Assembly: GCA_026645575.1 (NCBI GenBank)
Contig: JAPKMW010000001.1
Span: forward strand, 186,001 to 250,000
Length of the DNA: 64,000 nt
Direction of reading: 5' to 3'
From: Caldilineaceae bacterium
Lineage (GTDB): Bacteria > Chloroflexota > Anaerolineae > Caldilineales > Caldilineaceae
Shown: in pieces, positions 26,528-36,153 of the stretch
How positions within the stretch are numbered: the stretch's first letter is position 1
Layout of the letters: every line of letters begins with the position of its first letter
The notes under the pieces: model-generated
What the model saw: the letters and a program-made list of their open reading frames with translations, nothing else
What the model was told of the DNA's origin: nothing
Database searches by the model: none
Translations under genes and position numbers: made by a program

Positions 26528-26905
26528 CGGTTATCCTCGCCGCGTTCAATGTCGTGTTCAATTATAGATATTACCACTATCAACGTTTTGTATACGCTAT
26601 TTTTGCTCTATTTGTTGTAGGCTATAACCGAATTTACGCAAGATTGCTGACGTGATTGCCATTTTCCGTAGACCGCAATGGTATGCTCCAAGCCGCCCCC
26701 GTGGGTTCCCGGCGCCAGTGACCGGGAACCCACGGGGGCGGCTTGAGCGCGTTACAGTCTGCTGATTTTGTCCGATGCAGGCGACGAACACTGCTCTGGA
26801 CAGTACATCATGCTAGGCAAGAACAGTGGTTACAGCGATGGTGGGCTACTTCTTGTCGTGTACTGTGGTGTGTGCGCGGATAAAGGCGCCTGTGCGCCAG
26901 CCGGC
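26528..26905. other. Gene-free stretch with a strong palindrome
   Basis: Contains a palindrome at 26689-26745 and, near 26590-26625, a CGCTATTTTTGCTCTATTTG sequence that resembles the interior of promoter-like unit A. The remainder shows no convincing frame on either strand. Confidence 0.5.
26689..26745. repeat. Palindrome with 24-bp arms
   Basis: CAAGCCGCCCCCGTGGGTTC and the following CCGG are mirrored exactly around a 9-nt centre. Very GC-rich compared with its flanks. A further family of intergenic palindrome. Confidence 0.75.
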
Positions 26906-27697
26906 TTACTTGGTCGATTCCCAGCAATCTTCTGCCAGTGACAATTCGGATAACCGTAGTGCCGTGCGCCCAATGCCGTCGAGGTCGATGCGGTAGCGAC
27001 GCCAGGGGACAAAGAAGTAGGTGTAACCGCGCAGACAGACCTGGCTGCCGACGCGATTGACCGTCTCCAGGTTGGCCTCCCCTTCGGGTTGCAACATCTT
27101 CACATCTTCCACCGCCAATCGTTGAATCCACAAGCCGGTGATGCGATAGGTAAACTCAGCGGCGCGACCCGCATTGGTGGTCAGCCGTAACTCCTCCCCG
27201 GTGATGGCCGGCTGGGGTGGGGTGAGAACACGGGGCAAGATGGCCCATGGCAAAATGGCAAAACCCAACACAAAGAGCAGCCGCGCCTGGCGCGACCGTT
27301 GCTCCCATTGCAGCGCTAGTGCCAGCAACCGCCAGAGTAAAAACGCGACCAGCCAGAGCGTCCAAAGGAATAAGGTGTTGAGGGCAAAGTCCACGGCAGC
27401 AATTTGAGTGGCGCCGCTTACTTCAATTTGGGCAATCGGTCGCGGATAGCCGCGCCAGCCGGGGCAACCGGTCGGACAGCCGGCAAAATGCACCGGCACC
27501 ACAAAGAGGTAGTAGCTGCCGATGCTCAACAACAGTGCCAGCAACAACGCACCCACTGTCACGCGAAACCACTGCTGTGTCTGCTGCCGCCACCAGATAA
27601 TCAGCAAAATAATAAAGGAAAGACTGACAAACGCAAAGACGCCATCGCGCCAGGTGGCGAAGTAGCTCCAGTCGTTTGTCCAAATCGGTTGATTCAT
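26906..27697 (-). CDS. Hypothetical polytopic membrane protein
   Basis: 263 residues from the ATG at 27697; the frame is open to a TTG at 27736, but neither start has a clear RBS. Hydrophobic segments lie near residues 20-37 (VFAFVSLSFIILLIIWW), 47-65, 108-130 and 145-165. They are followed by a soluble C-terminal region with ELRLTTNAGRAAEFTYRITG and a Cys in VCLRGYTYFFVPW. A GCPTGCPGW loop sits between helices 2 and 3. I do not recognise the family. It is on the same strand as, and downstream of, the 1205-residue protein, separated by an inverted repeat. Confidence 0.65.
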   Translation of the reverse strand: MNQPIWTNDWSYFATWRDGVFAFVSLSFIILLIIWWRQQTQQWFRVTVGALLLALLLSIGSYYLFVVPVHFAGCPTGCPGWRGYPRPIAQIEVSGATQIAAVDFALNTLFLWTLWLVAFLLWRLLALALQWEQRSRQARLLFVLGFAILPWAILPRVLTPPQPAITGEELRLTTNAGRAAEFTYRITGLWIQRLAVEDVKMLQPEGEANLETVNRVGSQVCLRGYTYFFVPWRRYRIDLDGIGRTALRLSELSLAEDCWESTK

Positions 27698-27730
27698 AAG
27701 CGCTTTTGTGGGTATCCATTCAGTAGCAGA

Positions 27731-27791
27731 TGACAAGGTGACAGGGTGACAAGGTGATATAGTCGCCTAGTTGCACCCTGTCACCTTGTCA
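27731..27791. repeat. Inverted repeat TGACAAGGTGACAGGGTG
   Basis: The 18-bp arms TGACAAGGTGACAGGGTG and CACCCTGTCACCTTGTCA are perfect inverses, and the left arm carries an internal direct repeat. The right end abuts the stop of the 1205-residue protein, so it probably terminates or punctuates this operon. Confidence 0.75.
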
Positions 27792-30700
27792 CTATTCCAG
27801 GCTCGACTGCCAGCAGACCAACACCCGGCTCAACCCTGCTGGCAGACCGAAGATCGGTTCTGGGGCGCTACGGCGATCCCAGCGGACGAGTTCTAGAATA
27901 GGAGTGTCAGTCGCGCCGGTAGTCGCCTCGGCAGGGCGGCTGCGGTTTTCGACCACCATCAGGTAGGAGTGGTCGGCGCGACAGGGGGCCACGGTGCGTA
28001 AAGCCTGACGGCCCGGTAGGAGAAAGTTATTGGCGACAGCCGCGCCGGTGGTGTCAGCGGCGGGCAGTTGCAGGTCGATAAAGCCAAAGCGTTCCAGATC
28101 CAGGTTGTTCCCCAAGGCAAAGCGGCTGCGCACCGCCAGTACCCGATCCCTATCCGCCCAAAGCAGATCGGGGGCCAGAAACTCTGTATCGGCGGTGGTG
28201 GCATAGAGCGAACGTGGCGCTGGACGCAAGGAGCCGATTGCCGTTATCAGCGGAACCATCTGGACACTATTGGCCGGTTGGAGCGCACCGGCGGTGAGAC
28301 TGGGCTGGCGGGCATCATAGTGTAAGTAGGCCAAGGTCGTAAAATCGGGGCTGATACGCAACGGCGCACGATAGCTGTCGGCGGGGAGCAACAATTGGGG
28401 GGGCGTTTGTAGGGTTGCCGCGCCGGTGTCAGCGTTGCTTAGGGTGAATTGATAGACTCCCTGTTGCGGTACATTGGCGCGACCATCTTCCGTATCGATC
28501 CAAAAGGTGATCTGCTCTCCTGCTGCGTCGGCCCCCTGTGGTTGCACAGCCAGCAAAAGCGGCGCCAACCCGTTGCGGGCGCCCACCGCAGAATTAACAG
28601 CAGAATTAACCGCCGTGAAGAAGCGGCTGTCGCTCTGCAACTGTAGCGTTGCCTGTTGGCTCTGGGGGTTGAAATGCCAGAGTTGCCACTGGTCGAGCGG
28701 CGTCTGGGGCGTTTCAATCCACCAGAGACCGCCATACGCATCGCCGGTGACGCCGCTGAAGCGATAGAAGGGCTGAGCAAAGACGCGCAAAGCCGAGCCA
28801 TCGGTGCGCACCCAGAGAAAGCTGTTGCGCCCAGTGCTGGTGGTCGGCGCCATCAGCCGCAGCCCGGCCAGGGTGTCGCCGGTGAGCCACTCGGCGGTAT
28901 ATTCATCGGCCCAAAGCGGCTGCACCGTCCCTGTCTTTTCCAGTAGATAGATGCCGGGCGCATCGTCACTGCCCAACAACGCCATAAAATTGTTGTTGGC
29001 GACAGCGTCGGCCAAGGCTGGAAAGGTCGGCGCGCTGACCCGTTCCAGGGCCGGCGCGCCGGCAATGCGCACACGAGTCGCTTCCCACCGGGTGGCATTG
29101 GTGGCCGCCGGCTGGCCTGTCACATAGAGTTGGACGCCGCTCCAGAGAAACTCGGCCGGCGCCGTCACCCAGCCTTGCTCCGGCGCACCTAGTAGACCGC
29201 CCCATAGTTCAATAGTGGCATTGTCAATGCGCAGGGCGCGTTCGGCGCCCTCAGCCGTCAACACCGTCAGCGGCTGAAGCGGGTTGACCGGTAGGAGATC
29301 GCCGCCAACGGTCAGCACGACTTCATCGCCCTGTGGCGGTGGCGCGGACGTAATAATGTTTTGGCTGGTCGGATTGTTGACTACTGGTGTGGAGAGTGGT
29401 GTGGCCGTTGGCAAAGCCACCGCCGGCGCCGCAGTTGGCGATGGACCGGGCGTCGGCGGGATCAGCGGCGTGCCGTCGGCGCGATGGCGGGGCAGCAGCG
29501 CCGGATCGCCGTTAAGAATGACCAGATCCCGGAACATCCAACCGATCACGCCGTTGACCCGAATCAGCAGCCAATCGCCTGCCTCGGTAATGGCAAAGAC
29601 ATCAACGGTCAGGCCATTTTCCACCGACGTAATCACAATCGAATCGGTGGTATTGGGCGAGCCGCGCAACCGCCCCGGCTCGGTGACAAAGGTGACGCCG
29701 GTGAGAGGTGGCGCCTGGTCGGGTGGAATGTCAGGAATGGGCAGTGGCGTGGGCGTTGGGGTGGGCGTTTCGGTGGCCGTCGGCGTGTGGCTAGGGGTTG
29801 GCGTTGGCGTCACAGTTGGCGTTTCACTGGCGGTGGGGGTCGGCGAGGGCAGTGGTGTTGCTGTGGCCGTAGCCGTCGGCGTGGCCGTTCCTGGTGGGGT
29901 AAGCGACGGCACCAGAATGGCATCTGCACTCTGGGGTGCATTGGTGGCAGCGGCAATGACATCACTGATGTTGGCGGCGGCGGCGACGGCAACCGGCGCG
30001 GGCGTTACCAGCGTGCCGCGGGCGACCGGTGTGCGGTTGCCGGTCGCCCCGGCCAAGGCCGGCGCTGGTGTCACCAGATCAGTGGCAAAGGGCGCCACTT
30101 CGGTAAGGCCGACCAGCCGATAGCCGACCGTTTCATCGGCTTCAAAGCTGAGATCAAAGGTGCGGTTACGGTTGGCATTGTCAAAGAGGCGCATCTGCAA
30201 GGAAGTTGCGTCGCCCGTTAACGGCTCGCCATTCTCATCGAGGTAGAGCGCCAGCCAGGCTGCCGGTGTAGTCAGCCCCAGGTCGCCCATCTGTTGGATC
30301 AGATCGACGCGCCCACTGTAAGCCGTGGCCTCATTGACGTTGCCCTGTTGTAAGAGGCTCAACAGGCGGGCAAAGCTGGATAAGGGGGTGGGCCGCAGCG
30401 TGGCTGTCGCCAGGCGGTAGCCGGTGACGCGCCCATCGCTATTGATCGGCTCCCAACTGGTTTCGGCCCACTGTCGGGCAAAGGGCGCCTGCTCAATCAG
30501 CGGCGAAGGCGCATCGACCCGTTGGCGCAATGCGCCCTGGGCGGCAAGTGGGGCGACAATGTTCAGGCTGGGCAGGAGAGCGTCCTCCCGTTCGACTAGT
30601 TCGATGGCGCTATCCTGCGCCTGTAAGGCCCAAAGCGGGTCGCGATCACTGCGCCAACTCAGTTGGAAATCAGCCGCCGGGTTGAGTTGGTTGAAGAGAT

Positions 30701-31409
30701 AGAGCATGAGCGTGGTGCTGTTGCCGGGCCGTTCGATTAAGAGCAGATGGCCGCGACCCTGCCCATCAAAACGCAACTGGGCTTGCTGGATGCCGGCAAA
30801 GAGATTCTTATCATCCCTGGCGCCGGAGGGTAGCTTGAACTGGCTGAGTAAGAGTTGGCTGCGGATGGCATTGCTGCCGGTATGATCGCGCCAGAAGAGC
30901 GCCGGCAGCACTTTGCCATCGGGCGTGCGGGGCATGGCGAGCGCCGCCCACGGTTCATCGGCCAGCGCAAAATAGCTCACCGGCACGAAGTAGAGTTGCT
31001 GGGTCAACGCTGCCTGGCGCACAGTCTCGGCGGCGCGCTCCGGGGTGAAGTCCAGGGCTGAAAGCGCGTTCAGCCAGGTAGTAGCCTGGTTGACAAAGCG
31101 GGTCGCCCATTCATCGGCGGAAGCGGCGGTGGGCGTGATGGTCGGCGTGGGGGTGGGGGTGGGGGTCGGCGTCACGGTGGGGGTGGGCGTTTCGGTCACG
31201 GTGGGTGTCGGTGTGGGGGTGGCGGTGGCGGCAGCCGTGGGGGTATAGGTCGGCACGGCGATGGCGACTTGCTGCGCTTCCAGCGTCGCCTGCGCTTGGG
31301 TAAAGATGCGCTGCGCCCGTTGGTAACCGGCGTTATAGGCGATGACCAGGAGTAGAAGGAAGGTCAATAGGATAAAAAAAGGAAAACGGGAAAAGGATGG
31401 CTGTTGCAT
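27792..31409 (-). CDS. Large membrane-anchored protein with Thr-Pro linkers and an SH3-like domain
   Basis: 1205 residues. One N-terminal membrane segment (about 9-27, FPFFILLTFLLLLVIAYNAG) is followed by a (TPTP)n linker (about 55-95). Next come a domain of about 370 residues that I do not recognise and a second Thr/Pro-rich linker (about 520-590). A bacterial SH3-like domain (about 600-655, with RGSPNTTDSIVI and GDWLLIRVNGVIGWMF) precedes a long C-terminal part with WD/TolB-like strands (for example FLWVRTDGSALRVFA, GGLWWIETP). It likely faces outside. The gene starts 5 bp after the stop of the 259-residue membrane protein, so the two form an operon. It lacks the LPL-type tail. Function unknown; the SH3-like domain suggests wall or peptide binding. 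Confidence 0.7.
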   Translation of the reverse strand: MQQPSFSRFPFFILLTFLLLLVIAYNAGYQRAQRIFTQAQATLEAQQVAIAVPTYTPTAAATATPTPTPTVTETPTPTVTPTPTPTPTPTITPTAASADEWATRFVNQATTWLNALSALDFTPERAAETVRQAALTQQLYFVPVSYFALADEPWAALAMPRTPDGKVLPALFWRDHTGSNAIRSQLLLSQFKLPSGARDDKNLFAGIQQAQLRFDGQGRGHLLLIERPGNSTTLMLYLFNQLNPAADFQLSWRSDRDPLWALQAQDSAIELVEREDALLPSLNIVAPLAAQGALRQRVDAPSPLIEQAPFARQWAETSWEPINSDGRVTGYRLATATLRPTPLSSFARLLSLLQQGNVNEATAYSGRVDLIQQMGDLGLTTPAAWLALYLDENGEPLTGDATSLQMRLFDNANRNRTFDLSFEADETVGYRLVGLTEVAPFATDLVTPAPALAGATGNRTPVARGTLVTPAPVAVAAAANISDVIAAATNAPQSADAILVPSLTPPGTATPTATATATPLPSPTPTASETPTVTPTPTPSHTPTATETPTPTPTPLPIPDIPPDQAPPLTGVTFVTEPGRLRGSPNTTDSIVITSVENGLTVDVFAITEAGDWLLIRVNGVIGWMFRDLVILNGDPALLPRHRADGTPLIPPTPGPSPTAAPAVALPTATPLSTPVVNNPTSQNIITSAPPPQGDEVVLTVGGDLLPVNPLQPLTVLTAEGAERALRIDNATIELWGGLLGAPEQGWVTAPAEFLWSGVQLYVTGQPAATNATRWEATRVRIAGAPALERVSAPTFPALADAVANNNFMALLGSDDAPGIYLLEKTGTVQPLWADEYTAEWLTGDTLAGLRLMAPTTSTGRNSFLWVRTDGSALRVFAQPFYRFSGVTGDAYGGLWWIETPQTPLDQWQLWHFNPQSQQATLQLQSDSRFFTAVNSAVNSAVGARNGLAPLLLAVQPQGADAAGEQITFWIDTEDGRANVPQQGVYQFTLSNADTGAATLQTPPQLLLPADSYRAPLRISPDFTTLAYLHYDARQPSLTAGALQPANSVQMVPLITAIGSLRPAPRSLYATTADTEFLAPDLLWADRDRVLAVRSRFALGNNLDLERFGFIDLQLPAADTTGAAVANNFLLPGRQALRTVAPCRADHSYLMVVENRSRPAEATTGATDTPILELVRWDRRSAPEPIFGLPAGLSRVLVCWQSSLE

Positions 31410-31414
31410 GGAGT

Positions 31415-32194
31415 CTAGTTATTCACCACAATGGTCACCTGGCAGGGCGGCGGCCAGTTTCCGGTCTGATCGACGACAGTGAGTTGGAGCGTCCAGGCGC
31501 CATTGCCCAAGGTGTTGGTGTTGATGGTGGCTAAAAAGCCGTTGACGACCGGATTTTTGTCGCCGGCCAGATAACTGAAGTTACCGGCGCCGGCTGGGGC
31601 GTATTCGACTTTATAATACTGAAAGCTCTCATGGCTGGCGGTGCCGACCATGCTGACGCTGCCGCTTACGGTTTCATTCGTGCCGGGGCGTAGAATCACG
31701 GCGCGCTGATCTGGGCAGGTGGGCGCCTGCACAATTGGCGCCGGGGTGGCAGTGGGCGGAATCGGTGTCGGCGCGACTGCTTCCGCCGTTGGCGTCTCCG
31801 CCACGGTGATCACGGTGGTTTGCGCCAGCGCCACCGGCGTTGACTCGGCTGGGGTGCCAATCAACGTTGCGCTTGACGGGGTATAGGTTGGGGTTGGCGG
31901 GAAATTCTGCCGCGTGTCAAAGAGGATAGTATTGGTCGGCTGAGATGAGGCCAAGGCTTTGACCAGGGTGGTGCTGGTAAAATAGGTGACGCCCATCACC
32001 AGCAACAAGACAAGCGCGGTGGAAAAGATATTCCCTAGCTCGCGCACCGCCTTCTCCCGTTCCAGGGAAAAGACCGCCTGTCGCCGTTCAGCGCGCACTA
32101 GCCAAGTACGATATAACTGATAAAGAGCAATTACGCCACAGGCAAAGTAGATCCAGGCGGCGTAATCGGCAATATTTTGAATGATGATATTCAT
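31415..32194 (-). CDS. Membrane-anchored protein with C-terminal Ig-like domain
   Basis: 259 residues. Two hydrophobic segments (about 12-28 and 57-80) surround a basic, charged loop (VRAERRQAVFSLEREKAVRE). A Thr/Pro/Val-rich linker follows (about 95-160), then an Ig-like domain (about 165-258) resembling those of bacterial LysM/SH3-associated proteins. Its landmarks are VSGSVSMVGTASHESFQYYK and NGAWTLQLTVVDQTGNWPPP. First gene of a two-gene operon with the 1205-residue protein. The pair may form one envelope complex; this is an inference from the 5-bp spacing. Confidence 0.65.
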   Translation of the reverse strand: MNIIIQNIADYAAWIYFACGVIALYQLYRTWLVRAERRQAVFSLEREKAVRELGNIFSTALVLLLVMGVTYFTSTTLVKALASSQPTNTILFDTRQNFPPTPTYTPSSATLIGTPAESTPVALAQTTVITVAETPTAEAVAPTPIPPTATPAPIVQAPTCPDQRAVILRPGTNETVSGSVSMVGTASHESFQYYKVEYAPAGAGNFSYLAGDKNPVVNGFLATINTNTLGNGAWTLQLTVVDQTGNWPPPCQVTIVVNN

Positions 32195-32563
32195 TGTTTA
32201 TTTACAGCATGGTTGGTTCAACAAATAAGCCCAGCCGGTAACGCCAACCATCCCTATAGTCTACCCCAGCCGCACTGAATCACCAAACTAGATAGCAAAC
32301 TTTGTGCAGCGGCATCGTAGGGGCAAGATAGCTCTTGCCCCTACGATGCCGCTGCACAAAGTTGGTAGCCAATTGGACAGGGACGCTACTCTTTTATATG
32401 ATGAAACGAACGGCACACCAAGGCCCAATAACCATAGGCGTACTCAGTAGAACGCAACGCTATCGAGCCTGACTTAGGACTCTGGACTTAGGACTGTGGA
32501 CTACTGATAGTGAAAGAATGTGCCAACTACCGGCAAATCATATAGCAAACATAAGGAGAACGC
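32195..32563. other. Divergent intergenic region with a long palindrome
   Basis: Contains the palindrome at 32298-32363 and, near 32470-32505, three GACTTAGGACT/GGACTGTGGACT-type short direct repeats. No further gene. Confidence 0.55.
32298..32363. repeat. Palindrome with 31-bp arms (GTAGGGGC type)
   Basis: AACTTTGTGCAGCGGCATCG and the following TAGGGGCAAGA are mirrored exactly around TAGC. Shares the GTAGGGGC core with the palindrome upstream of gltA, but the outer arms differ. Confidence 0.8.
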
Positions 32564-34237
32564 ATGAAGGTCGATGCTGTGTTCCGTTCCAGACGGAGCA
32601 ATGTGATGGCGACGCGTGGGATGGTGGCGACAAGCCAACCGTTGGCGGCGCAGGCGGGGTTGACAATCTTACAGGCCGGCGGCAACGCGGCGGATGCGGC
32701 GATTGCCACAGCGGCCATGCTCAATGTGGTGGAGCCAATTTCAACCGGGATTGGCGGCGACTGCTTTGCCCTCTATTGGGATGCCAAGCGCAAACAGGTG
32801 ACGGCGCTCAACGGATCGGGACGGGCAGCGGGGGCGGCTTCGATTGCCGAATTGCAGCAGGCCGGTTATACGCAAATGCCAACTTACACCGGCCACGCTG
32901 TCAGCATCCCCGGTACGGTAGCCGGTTGGAGCGATCTGTTGGAACGGCATGGCCGCATGACGCTGGCCGATGTTTTACAGCCAGCGATCTGGACAGCCGA
33001 ACATGGCTATCCGGTTACGGAGATCATTGCCAACGGGTGGGCGCAGGGGGTGAAGAAGCTGCGCCGCGAACCTGATTGGGTGAGCGGTGATCTGGACAAC
33101 GGACCGGTGCAGCCAAGCGGCCATGAGTTGCTAATCGAGGGCCGCGCCCCCCGCGCCGGTGAAATCATGCGTATTCCGACACTGGGGGCGACCATGCGCG
33201 GCATTGCCGCTGAAGGCAAGGCGTACATCTATCGTGGCGGCTTTGCCCAAAAATTGAGCGCCCACGTCCAACGCTATGGCGGCTGGATTACCCCTGAAGA
33301 TATGGCAAACCATATCAGCACCTGGGATGAACCCATTCACGCCGATTATCGCGATGTCACCCTCTATGAATGTCCGCCCAATGGGCAAGGGCTGGCGGCG
33401 ATTATTGCCGTCAATCTGGCTAACGGTTTTGACCTGGCGAGCCTGAGTGCAGTCGAGCGGGTGCATCTGATGATCGAATGTATGCGCCTGGGCTTTGCCG
33501 ACGCCCAACAGTGGGTCTGTGACCCCTACGTGACCAAGATCCCGCTGGCGGAGCTGGTCAGCACCAGTTATGCCGACCGCCAACGTCGCCTGATCAACCC
33601 CAAACAGGCCGCTGCGACTGTGCCATATGGCGAGCCATTACAGGGGTCCGACACCGTTTACCTGAGCGTGGTGGATGGCGAGGGTAATGGTTGCAGTTTT
33701 ATCAACAGCCTCTATATGGGCACCGGCACGGGGTTGGTTGTCCCCGGCACCGGCGTCAGTCTCCAAAACCGGGCGGCCACCTTCCGCTTAGATCCGGCGC
33801 ATCCCAATGCATTGGCGCCCAACAAGCGCCCCTATCAAACCATTATCCCCGCCATGACGGTGCGGGCCGGCGAACTGCACGCCGTCTATGGGGTGATGGG
33901 GGGCTATATGCAGCCGCAGGGACACTTCCAGGTCTTGAGCAATCTGGTCGACCTGGACATGGCGCCACAACAAGCGCTCGATATGCCCCGTTGGCAACTG
34001 GCGGCTTCCGGCGCCGGCATGGGCGCTCAGGAACCGGGGGGACTAGTCTACATCGAAGAGGGCTGGGACTATGCCTTGCTGGCTGAATTGGCGCGGCGCG
34101 GCCATCGGTTGGCGCCGGTCGATGGCTTTGGGCGGGTCAGCTTTGGCGGCGGCCAGGTGATCATGCGCAACCCCGAAACCGGTGTGATCATCGGCGGCAG
34201 TGAACCACGCAAAGATGGGGCGGCCGTGGGTTGGTAA
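32564..34237 (+). CDS. ggt: Gamma-glutamyltransferase
   Basis: Ntn-hydrolase that cleaves the gamma-glutamyl bond of glutathione and related peptides. 557 residues; AAGGAGAACGC precedes the ATG. Typical landmarks: ATSQPLAAQAGLTILQAGGN, ISTGIGGDCFALYW and the autoprocessing site GSDTVYLSVVDGEGNG near residue 363, where the Thr becomes the N-terminal nucleophile of the small subunit. Later come INSLYMGTGTGLVVPGTGV and VMGGYMQPQGHFQVL. No signal peptide is visible, so it is probably cytoplasmic or secreted by another route. It starts its own transcription unit. Confidence 0.92.
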   Translation: MKVDAVFRSRRSNVMATRGMVATSQPLAAQAGLTILQAGGNAADAAIATAAMLNVVEPISTGIGGDCFALYWDAKRKQVTALNGSGRAAGAASIAELQQAGYTQMPTYTGHAVSIPGTVAGWSDLLERHGRMTLADVLQPAIWTAEHGYPVTEIIANGWAQGVKKLRREPDWVSGDLDNGPVQPSGHELLIEGRAPRAGEIMRIPTLGATMRGIAAEGKAYIYRGGFAQKLSAHVQRYGGWITPEDMANHISTWDEPIHADYRDVTLYECPPNGQGLAAIIAVNLANGFDLASLSAVERVHLMIECMRLGFADAQQWVCDPYVTKIPLAELVSTSYADRQRRLINPKQAAATVPYGEPLQGSDTVYLSVVDGEGNGCSFINSLYMGTGTGLVVPGTGVSLQNRAATFRLDPAHPNALAPNKRPYQTIIPAMTVRAGELHAVYGVMGGYMQPQGHFQVLSNLVDLDMAPQQALDMPRWQLAASGAGMGAQEPGGLVYIEEGWDYALLAELARRGHRLAPVDGFGRVSFGGGQVIMRNPETGVIIGGSEPRKDGAAVGW

Positions 34238-34559
34238 TGAAAGTGTAAATTTACTGTAAGCAATTGTTAACCAATTTTGGTATACACTTGTCCTGCTCAC
34301 GCTTTGGCATGTTCATTGTTACACCGGCCATGAGTGATGCACGACAGAGATTGGTGGGAGCTATTACGTGCTGCGTGATTCGTGTTGCATGTATGAATCA
34401 CGCAGCACGCAGCCATGACCACTCCACCACAGTGCAGTTGTGCGCCATTCAGTGGTTAGCAGTATGATATTCTTGGAATATTCATGCTATACTCATCTCT
34501 TGTCAGGCGTGTATATTCCGAAGTGATTGTCATGCGGCAAAACAAAGGAGCGAGATGCA
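34238..34559. promoter_or_regulatory. Intergenic region with promoter-like unit D, an inverted repeat and a TATACT box
   Basis: TGTAAGC at 34255-34261 is followed after exactly 21 bp by TACACT (34283-34288), like units A to C. A CGTGCTGCGTGATT inverted repeat spans 34367-34409. A TATACT near 34490 lies about 70 bp before the next start, just after the small palindrome GATATTC-TTG-GAATAT (34466-34482), which could be an operator. Confidence 0.45.
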
Positions 34560-36053
34560 ATGGTGCAATTGCTAGACTTTGTCGAAGTGCGCAATGGTCA
34601 AACCGAAGCAGGCGCACACTCCAAAGCACAACCCGATCGGCAGGGTGATCGATTAGGTGATCGGCTGACACAATTTATCAGCAAAATGAAAAGAGCAGAA
34701 GTACCGGATCTGATGATTCAGGTCTTCAGCCATTATTATGACCAATTGGTAAAGGGGGCAACCGGCTATATCGAGGGAAAAGAAGCAAACCCAGTGCAAC
34801 AGTTACCCCACTTTGAACAATTAACGGCAGCCCATGCTGCTGCCGGGCAAGCGGTTCTGGATAAGACCATTGTACTCAAACTCAATGGCGGCTTAGGCAC
34901 CAGCATGGGGATCCACGGCCCCAAATCCCTCTTACCCGCCAAAGCGCACTGGCGCTTCCTCGACATTATTGTAGAACAGACGCTCCATCTACGAAAGCAG
35001 TGGCAAGCCCGCCTCCCGCTTGTGTTGATGAACAGTTTTAGTACGGATGAGGAATCGTTAGCGGCGCTGGCGGCGTATCCGCAGTTGCAACAAAGCCTGC
35101 CCTTTAGCTTTTTGCAGCATAAAGAGCCAAAGATCTTAAAATCAACGCTGCAACCGGTAAGCTGGTCGGCGGACCCGGAGAAGGAGTGGTGTCCCCCCGG
35201 ACATGGCGACATCTACGCCGCCTTGATGACCAGTGGTACGTTGGCTCAGATGATCGAGGGCGGTTTCCAATATGCCTTTGTTAGTAATTCGGATAATCTG
35301 GGCGCAATGCTGGATCTACGCATTCTCGGTTATATGGCGACGGCCCAACTGCCCTTTCTGATGGAGGTGGCCGACCGTACACCGGCGGATCGCAAGGGGG
35401 GCCACTTGGCGCAACGACCCGACGGACAACTGATCCTGCGTGAACTGGCCCAATGCCCGCCTCAGGAAGTCGAGGCGTTTCAGGACATTCACCGGTATCG
35501 CTACTTTAATACTAACAACCTGTGGGTGCACTTACCCACCCTTTATCAACTCTTACGCTCCCGTCAAGGCGTACTGGGTTTGCCGCTCATTCTCAATGAG
35601 AAGCCGGTCGATCCAACCGAATTGGCTTCCCCGCGTGTCTACCAATTGGAGACGGCGATGGGTTCGGCCATTGCCTGTTTTGCCGGCGCCCAAGCGTTGG
35701 TCGTGCCGCGCAGCCGCTTTGTTCCGGTAAAAAAGAATAATGACCTGCTGTTGCTCTGGTCCGATGTCTACGATCTGGATGAGTCATTCCATCTCGTCAT
35801 GACGCCGGCGCGTACAGCGCCGCCATTGATCTTCTTGGATGAGCGCTACTATCAATTCATTGACGACATGCGTGAACGCTTTCCGCACGGCGCGCCGTCA
35901 TTGCTCAATTGTACTGAGTTGCGGGTAGAGGGCAATGTCTATTTTGGCCGTAATGTTACCCTACATGGCAAGGTGCATATTGTCAATGACAGCCAAACGC
36001 CACTTTGGATTGAAGACGGCGCCTGTTTGGTGGATCAAGTGGTGCAAGGGTGA
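34560..36053 (+). CDS. UTP-glucose-1-phosphate uridylyltransferase, eukaryotic (UGP2/UDPGP) type
   Basis: Makes UDP-glucose from UTP and glucose 1-phosphate for exopolysaccharide, glycolipid or glycogen-related pathways. 497 residues from the ATG at 34560 (AAAGGAG 10 nt upstream). It belongs to the large UDPGP family, not the short bacterial GalU type: LKLNGGLGTSMGIHGPKSLL is the nucleotide-binding loop. Further motifs are PPGHGDIYAAL, VSNSDNLGAMLD, and KKNNDLLLLWSDVY with the conserved lysines. The C-terminus has the beta-helix turns NVYFGRNVTLHGKVHI. The length fits bacterial members of this family. Stands alone. Confidence 0.88.
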   Translation: MVQLLDFVEVRNGQTEAGAHSKAQPDRQGDRLGDRLTQFISKMKRAEVPDLMIQVFSHYYDQLVKGATGYIEGKEANPVQQLPHFEQLTAAHAAAGQAVLDKTIVLKLNGGLGTSMGIHGPKSLLPAKAHWRFLDIIVEQTLHLRKQWQARLPLVLMNSFSTDEESLAALAAYPQLQQSLPFSFLQHKEPKILKSTLQPVSWSADPEKEWCPPGHGDIYAALMTSGTLAQMIEGGFQYAFVSNSDNLGAMLDLRILGYMATAQLPFLMEVADRTPADRKGGHLAQRPDGQLILRELAQCPPQEVEAFQDIHRYRYFNTNNLWVHLPTLYQLLRSRQGVLGLPLILNEKPVDPTELASPRVYQLETAMGSAIACFAGAQALVVPRSRFVPVKKNNDLLLLWSDVYDLDESFHLVMTPARTAPPLIFLDERYYQFIDDMRERFPHGAPSLLNCTELRVEGNVYFGRNVTLHGKVHIVNDSQTPLWIEDGACLVDQVVQG

Positions 36054-36060
36054 AAGCTTT

Positions 36061-36135
36061 GTCCCGTAGGGACGGTTGAGTTTAGGAGTAGGGTGTCTTG
36101 ATGCTCATCGCTAAACTCAGCCGTCCCTACGGGAC
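36061..36135. repeat. Inverted-repeat element with GTCCCGTAGGGAC ends, copy 2
   Basis: Shares the 25-bp arm GTCCCGTAGGGACGGTTGAG-TTTAG with the element at 23441, but the loop differs. It is located between two convergent genes, so it may also terminate transcription. Confidence 0.8.
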
Positions 36136-36153
36136 CGGCGGCCCCATCAAACG

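Noticed and set aside
29284..30221. Long Gly/Val-rich plus-strand frames
   Set aside because: They are reverse-strand readings of the Thr-Pro linker DNA of the 1205-residue protein.
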